Origin: Brucellaceae bacterium
Lineage (GTDB): Bacteria > Pseudomonadota > Alphaproteobacteria > Rhizobiales > Rhizobiaceae
Reading direction: 5' to 3'
NCBI GenBank assembly: GCA_031253705.1
Contig: JAIRVW010000434.1
Span: forward strand, 1-7,810
Length of the DNA stretch: 7,810 nt
Shown: positions 6,625 through 7,810 of the stretch, piece by piece
How positions within the stretch are numbered: position 1 is the first letter of the stretch
Layout of the letters: the number at the start of each line of letters is the position of its first letter
Program-made: the position numbers and the translations under genes
Notes under the pieces: generated by a model
Databases searched by the model: none
The model's input: the letters and a program-made list of their open reading frames with translations, nothing else
What the model was told of the DNA's origin: nothing

Positions 6625-6728
6625 GTAGAGCGTTCCCGTTCATATTGAATCGTTAAAACCGCTCTACTCTTTTGTTTTACGCATTTTCCTACGCAAAACC
6701 GGTTCCCACTTTTGCTGGAAATGCTCTA
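6625..6728. repeat. RIME-like palindromic mosaic element
   Basis: Two imperfect palindromes lie side by side. The first is bounded by GTAGAGCG (6625-6632) and CGCTCTAC (6660-6667), with an inner TTCA-ATA-TGAA type pairing. The second is bounded by GCATTTTCC (6681-6689) and GGAAATGC (6718-6725), with GCAAAA/TTTTGC inside and AACCGGTT near the tip. On the minus strand the wording AGAGCATTTCC...AACCGGTTTTGCG...AGAGCGGTTTT closely resembles the multicopy intergenic mosaic elements of rhizobia and Brucellaceae. I recognise this from memory and have not searched for it. It has no coding content and touches the lepA terminator on one side and the leader of the SelW-like gene on the other. Confidence 0.7.
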
Positions 6729-6752
6729 AAACAAACCCGCCGGAAGGCGGGT
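6726..6752 (-). terminator. Intrinsic terminator of lepA
   Basis: On the minus strand ACCCGCC (6752-6746), loop TTCC and GGCGGGT (6741-6735) make a perfect 7-base GC-rich stem followed by TTGTTTTAG. It lies 22 bases after the lepA stop and is a classic Rho-independent terminator. Confidence 0.88.
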
Positions 6753-6774
6753 CTGCTCGAAATCTCTGAAGTGA

Positions 6775-7810
6775 TTACTCATCACCCATTTTACGCGCCG
6801 GAATAAAGGCTTCCTGCGGAATTTCCACTTTACCGAACTGACGCATGCGCTTCTTACCTTCCTTCTGCTTTTCCAGAAGTTTGCGCTTACGCGAAACGTC
6901 ACCACCGTAACATTTTGCCGTCACGTCCTTACGCAGAGCCGAGATCGTCTCACGCGCAACGATGCGACCGCCGATTGCCGCCTGAATCGGAATCTTGAAC
7001 ATATGCTGCGGGATCAGGTCTTTGAGCTTTTCACACAGCACGCGGCCGCGCTTTTCAGCGGCAGAACGGTGAACCAGCATGGAGAGTGCATCAACCGGCT
7101 CGTCATTGACGAGGATCGACATTTTCACCAGATCACCTTCTTTATATTCCGACAGATTATAGTCGAAAGAAGCATAACCTTTGGAAATCGACTTCAGACG
7201 ATCGTAGAAATCGAACACCACTTCGTTGAGCGGCAGTTCATAGGTCACCATCGCGCGCGGGCCGACATAAGACAGATCGACCTGAATACCGCGGCGTTCC
7301 TGACAGAGTTTCAGGATCGAACCGAGATAATCATCCGGTGTCAGAATCGTCGCTTTAATCCACGGCTCTTCAATAGAAGTGATTTTCACCACATCCGGCA
7401 TATCCGCCGGATTGTGCAGTTCCTTCACCGAGCCGTCGAGCATATTCATGCGATAAACAACGGAAGGTGCAGTCGCGATCAGATCAAGATCGAATTCGCG
7501 GGAAAGACGTTCCTGAATGATTTCAAGATGCAACAGCCCGAGGAAGCCGCAACGGAAACCGAAGCCCAGAGCGGCCGATGTTTCCATTTCAAAGGAGAAG
7601 CTCGCATCATTGAGACGCAGCTTGCCCATAGCAGCACGCAGATCTTCAAAATCTGCCGCATCAACAGGGAACAGACCACAGAACACCACCGGCTGCGCAG
7701 GCTTGAAGCCCGGAAGCATGGTTTCTGTCGGACGCTTATCTTCGGTAATGGTGTCACCGACGCGGGTATCCGCGACTTCTTTAATCGAAGCGGTGATAAA
7801 ACCAAGTTCG
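6775..7810 (-). CDS. lepA: Translation elongation factor 4 (LepA), C-terminal part
   Basis: LepA/EF4 is a ribosome-binding translational GTPase proposed to back-translocate stalled ribosomes or to aid initiation and subunit assembly. The frame is open to the window edge (E-L-G-F-I-T-A-S-I at 7809 downward), so the start and the whole GTPase domain are outside. About 344 residues of a protein normally near 600 are present. Visible in order are the end of domain II ([10 protein letters not shown]), domain III ([26 protein letters not shown]), the EF-G domain V-like part ([16 protein letters not shown]), and the LepA-specific C-terminal domain. The last has the hallmark [19 protein letters not shown] and a basic [17 protein letters not shown] tract near the end. 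VEIPQEAFI then leads to an end PARKMGDE. A clean terminator follows. Nothing in the visible part is broken. Confidence 0.96.
   Translation of the reverse strand, partial: ELGFITASIKEVADTRVGDTITEDKRPTETMLPGFKPAQPVVFCGLFPVDAADFEDLRAAMGKLRLNDASFSFEMETSAALGFGFRCGFLGLLHLEIIQERLSREFDLDLIATAPSVVYRMNMLDGSVKELHNPADMPDVVKITSIEEPWIKATILTPDDYLGSILKLCQERRGIQVDLSYVGPRAMVTYELPLNEVVFDFYDRLKSISKGYASFDYNLSEYKEGDLVKMSILVNDEPVDALSMLVHRSAAEKRGRVLCEKLKDLIPQHMFKIPIQAAIGGRIVARETISALRKDVTAKCYGGDVSRKRKLLEKQKEGKKRMRQFGKVEIPQEAFIPARKMGDE

Noticed and set aside
6605..6643. Upstream ATG extending the SelW-like protein by 13 residues
   Set aside because: The extra codons overlap the palindromic repeat, and a better ribosome site (AGGAT) serves the ATG at 6604.
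6625..6728. Possible CRISPR repeats or insertion-sequence ends
   Set aside because: There are only two non-identical palindromes, with no regular repeat-spacer pattern, transposase or target duplication. A mosaic intergenic repeat fits better.

Overview
The window looks like ordinary chromosomal housekeeping DNA from an alphaproteobacterium of the Hyphomicrobiales. The best guess is the Brucella/Ochrobactrum/Pseudochrobactrum group. This rests on the wording of the DapE, TruA, Fmt, Def and LepA proteins, on the def-fmt-truA cluster facing dapE, and on a rhizobial-type palindromic mosaic repeat near position 6670. Base composition is close to balanced, lower in GC than I would expect for Brucella itself. 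The genus is an inference.

Layout. Positions 1-1107 (+) hold the 3' part of dapE (lysine/diaminopimelate synthesis). A strong hairpin follows, then a five-helix membrane protein of unknown function (1175-1780, +). Converging on it is a compact minus-strand operon, in transcription order def (peptide deformylase), fmt (Met-tRNA formyltransferase), a GNAT acetyltransferase and truA (tRNA pseudouridine synthase), spanning 4598 down to 1800. The last three genes are translationally coupled: ATGA overlaps the fmt stop and the GNAT start, and TGAGTG joins the GNAT gene to truA. Fmt adds the formyl group to initiator Met-tRNA and Def removes it from the new protein, so the operon starts and finishes N-terminal formylation. 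TruA modifies the tRNA anticodon arm.

Divergent from def is rmuC (4773-6002, +), whose promoter region carries a 16-base palindrome and a near-match to the alphaproteobacterial LexA box. After rmuC comes a 350-base region without a gene (6003-6352). It holds several inverted repeats, including a probable bidirectional terminator shared with the converging minus-strand gene for a small SelW/Rdx-type CxxC redox protein (6353-6604).

Upstream of that small gene is a mosaic of two palindromes (about 6625-6728) that resembles RIME-type intergenic repeats. It abuts a clean intrinsic terminator for lepA. LepA (translation factor EF4) occupies 6775-7810 on the minus strand and is cut by the window end, so its GTPase domain lies outside.

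I see no mobile element with a transposase, no CRISPR array, no RNA gene and no convincing undescribed multi-gene system. The most interesting signals are regulatory or repetitive: the rmuC promoter site, the mosaic repeat in the leader of the SelW-like gene, and the coupled GNAT gene inside the formylation operon.
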